From: an uncultured Prevotella sp.
GTDB lineage: Bacteria; Bacteroidota; Bacteroidia; Bacteroidales; Bacteroidaceae
NCBI GenBank assembly: GCA_937906765.1
Contig: CALCUV010000210.1
Span: 1 to 7,115 of the forward strand
Length of the DNA: 7,115 nucleotides
Direction: 5' to 3'
Shown here piece by piece: positions 5,508-7,115 of this stretch; positions within the stretch are counted from its first letter, which is position 1, and every line of letters starts with the position of its first letter. The notes beneath the pieces are model-generated. The model did no database searches. It was not told the DNA's origin and saw only the letters and a program-made list of their open reading frames with translations. Made by a program: the position numbers and the translations under genes.

Positions 5508-6251
5508 ATGCGCTATTTAATTGCTCTTTCCTACGACGGAACTAATTATCATGGGTGGCAAGTGCAACCCCATTCTACTTCTGTACAACAAAAAATAAAC
5601 GAAGCGTTATCTCTTTTGTTGCGAACTGAAATAGAGGTGACTGGAGCAGGACGTACAGATACAGGTGTGTGTGCAGTCAAGATGTTTGCCCATTTTGATG
5701 CTCCTCAGATTGATGATGTATTGAAATTGTCCGAACGTTTGAATCGAGTGCTTCCTCCAGATATAGCCGTGCAATATGTGAAGCAAGTTCCTGGGGATTT
5801 TCATGCACGTTTTAGCGCAACTCATCGTACATATTATTATTATGTGTACACACGTAAAAATCCTTTCTTACGTCATTTTGCTACGCAAATACATTACAAT
5901 CCGAATTATGAGTTGATGAATGAAGCAGCAAAACTTCTTCTTGAGGTTCGAGATTTTACAAGTTTTTCAAAACTCCATACAGATGTCAAAACCAATATCT
6001 GTAAGGTGACGCATGCTAAGTGGGTACAATTAGAAAATGATTATTGGCGTTTCGAAATAACAGCAGATCGTTTTTTGCGTAATATGGTGCGTGCTGTAGT
6101 AGGGACTCTTTTAGAAGTTGGTCGAGGCAGAATGACTATTGAAGAGTTTGCCCAAGTAATTGCATGTAAGAATAGATGTGCAGCCGGAGATAGTGTGCCT
6201 GGTAAAGCACTGCAAATAGTTGATGTTGGGTATGAAGGGTGGGACATCTGA
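5508..6251 (+). CDS. truA: tRNA pseudouridine(38-40) synthase TruA
   Basis: TruA converts uridines 38, 39 and 40 of the tRNA anticodon arm to pseudouridine, in the cytoplasm. The 247 residues are normal for the family. The start reads MRYLIALSYDGTNYHGWQ, with the family's YDGT-x-(Y/F)-x-GWQ. The catalytic motif GAGRTDTGVCA (46-56) holds the nucleophile Asp51. RFSATHRTYYYYV (101-113) and RFLRNMVRAVVGTLLEVG (188-205) are the other conserved blocks, and FSKLHTDVKTN (153-163) is typical of Bacteroidetes. Cys55 stands where the motif usually has His (GVHA). There is no Shine-Dalgarno sequence. The gene follows the rplI terminator and converges on mscL. Codon use is ordinary, with both AAA and AAG for lysine. 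Confidence 0.96.
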   Translation: MRYLIALSYDGTNYHGWQVQPHSTSVQQKINEALSLLLRTEIEVTGAGRTDTGVCAVKMFAHFDAPQIDDVLKLSERLNRVLPPDIAVQYVKQVPGDFHARFSATHRTYYYYVYTRKNPFLRHFATQIHYNPNYELMNEAAKLLLEVRDFTSFSKLHTDVKTNICKVTHAKWVQLENDYWRFEITADRFLRNMVRAVVGTLLEVGRGRMTIEEFAQVIACKNRCAAGDSVPGKALQIVDVGYEGWDI

Positions 6252-6311
6252 TTGTGTGAAATTCGTTGAGGGGTATGTCTGCTCCTCAATTGTTGCAATG
6301 ATATAAAACAA

Positions 6312-6348
6312 CAAGTGTCATCATGTTTTCAATTCATGATGACACTTG
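6312..6348. terminator. hairpin between convergent truA and mscL
   Basis: CAAGTGTCATCATG (6312-6325) pairs perfectly with CATGATGACACTTG (6335-6348) over 14 bases around a 9-base loop. On the minus strand it is followed by TTGTTTTAT, which suits a terminator for mscL. On the plus strand no T run follows, so its effect on truA is less certain. A smaller hairpin (TTGAGG 6266-6271 with CCTCAA 6284-6289) lies just after truA. Confidence 0.65.
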
Positions 6349-6378
6349 AGTTAATTGATATATGTCTGAATATTTGAT

Positions 6379-6810
6379 TTACTTATTCTTAAGCAAGTCG
6401 CGAATTTCAGTCAACAATACTTCTTCCTTAGAAGGAGCAGGAGGCGCAGGAGGTGTTGCGGGTTTGGGTTCTTCCTTCTTCTTCGATAATTTTGTGATGA
6501 AACGCACCATCATGAACACGCAGAATGCAATGATAATAAAGTCAAGTGTTGTTTGAACAAAATTACCATAATTAATTGTTACTGGAACAGCTTCAACTCC
6601 CTCCTCAACGCTTAAGGGGTTGACGGGAAGTTCTAAAGTTAAGTCCTTAAAATTAACACCACCAATAAGCCATCCAATAGGGGGCATAATGAGGTCATTG
6701 ACAATTGATGTAACAATCTTACCGAAAGCTCCACCAATGATTACACCGACAGCCATGTCAATGGCATTACCTTTAACAGCAAATGCTTTGAAATCTTGTA
6801 AAAAAGCCAT
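6379..6810 (-). CDS. mscL: large-conductance mechanosensitive channel MscL
   Basis: MscL is a homopentameric inner-membrane channel that opens under high membrane tension and releases solutes after osmotic downshock. The 143 residues are close to the usual length. The N-terminal amphipathic segment [15 protein letters not shown] (1-15) is followed by the first membrane helix (about 16-46), which contains the pore-lining [15 protein letters not shown] periplasmic loop runs from about 50 to 80, and the second helix from about 83 to 106 ([15 protein letters not shown]). A basic cluster KLSKKK, a proline- and alanine-rich linker (about 114-127) and the C-terminal bundle helix [15 protein letters not shown] (129-143) complete it. 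It is transcribed alone from a promoter that overlaps that of the divergent gap gene. No Shine-Dalgarno sequence precedes the start. Confidence 0.97.
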   Translation of the reverse strand: MAFLQDFKAFAVKGNAIDMAVGVIIGGAFGKIVTSIVNDLIMPPIGWLIGGVNFKDLTLELPVNPLSVEEGVEAVPVTINYGNFVQTTLDFIIIAFCVFMMVRFITKLSKKKEEPKPATPPAPPAPSKEEVLLTEIRDLLKNK

Positions 6811-6838
6811 AATAAAAAAATGTAGTTTGTTTTCACTG

Positions 6839-6846
6839 CAAATTTA
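6839..6846 (-). promoter_or_regulatory. -7 element of the mscL promoter
   Basis: Read on the minus strand, this is TAAATTTG, an exact match to TAnnTTTG, 28 bases before the mscL start codon. The -33 position falls at about 6867-6870 and shows no TTTG. An A/T tract (6846-6855) lies just upstream of it. Confidence 0.5.
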
Positions 6847-6858
6847 AAAAAAAAATAG

Positions 6859-6866
6859 TAATTTTG
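6859..6866 (+). promoter_or_regulatory. -7 element of the gap promoter
   Basis: TAATTTTG matches TAnnTTTG exactly and is the same octamer as in rpsF promoter P2. At 20 bases upstream, ACTG (6835-6838) is a poor -33. The leader to the gap start would be roughly 90 bases and contains a small hairpin (6880-6900). Confidence 0.55.
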
Positions 6867-6879
6867 CCACGTATAAGGT

Positions 6880-6903
6880 AGGGAAATGTGAAACATCCCT
6901 TTT
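6880..6903 (+). other. leader hairpin upstream of gap
   Basis: AGGGA (6880-6884) pairs with TCCCT (6896-6900), and TGT (6887-6889) with ACA (6893-6895) closes a GAA loop, leaving two unpaired A residues. Three further T residues follow. It is too weak to call a terminator, but it could stabilise the leader or act as an attenuator. Confidence 0.3.
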
Positions 6904-6952
6904 GATTCAATAAAAATAGAGTAAAACAGGTATTAACAACCATTTTTAATAA

Positions 6953-7115
<163 letters not shown>

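Noticed and set aside
6620..6847. Plus-strand open frame across mscL and its promoter
   Set aside because: It is antisense to the clearly identified MscL and runs through the mscL promoter.

Overview
The window looks like chromosomal DNA of a Bacteroidales bacterium, most like Prevotella and its relatives. Four things support this. The S6, S18, MscL and TruA proteins have Bacteroidetes-type sequences. The promoters carry the Bacteroidetes -7 element TAnnTTTG. Most genes have no Shine-Dalgarno sequence. MenE is the short form found in this phylum. The placement rests on sequence familiarity, not a search; genus is uncertain.

Layout from left to right: (1) positions 1-464 are AT-rich and hold no convincing gene, only weak hairpins and a promoter near 358. 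(2) A 632-residue acyl-CoA synthetase (465-2363) ends in a clear intrinsic terminator. (3) A short MenE-type O-succinylbenzoate-CoA ligase (2432-3436) has its own strong terminator. (4) An unrecognised 180-residue protein (3606-4148) has a promoter embedded in a three-copy repeat that looks like an operator. (5) The ribosomal operon rpsF-rpsR-rplI (4304-5381) is driven by two overlapping promoters and closed by a strong terminator. (6) truA (5508-6251) converges on mscL (minus strand, 6379-6810). (7) mscL and the gap gene for glyceraldehyde-3-phosphate dehydrogenase (from 6965, cut by the window end) diverge from two nearly superimposed promoters.

The content is mainly core housekeeping: fatty acid or other carboxylate activation, menaquinone synthesis, ribosome assembly, tRNA pseudouridylation, osmotic protection and glycolysis. 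I see no mobile element, CRISPR array, tRNA or rRNA. Each unit appears to be transcribed separately, and terminators or promoters can be seen at most junctions.

The observations that merit attention are regulatory. rpsR and rplI carry strong Shine-Dalgarno sequences, unusual in a phylum whose ribosomes hide the anti-Shine-Dalgarno with bS6, bS18 and bS21. The orphan gene at 3606 has a repeat array in its promoter. The first gene shares the codon bias of the ribosomal genes. I found no strong evidence for an entirely new multi-gene system.
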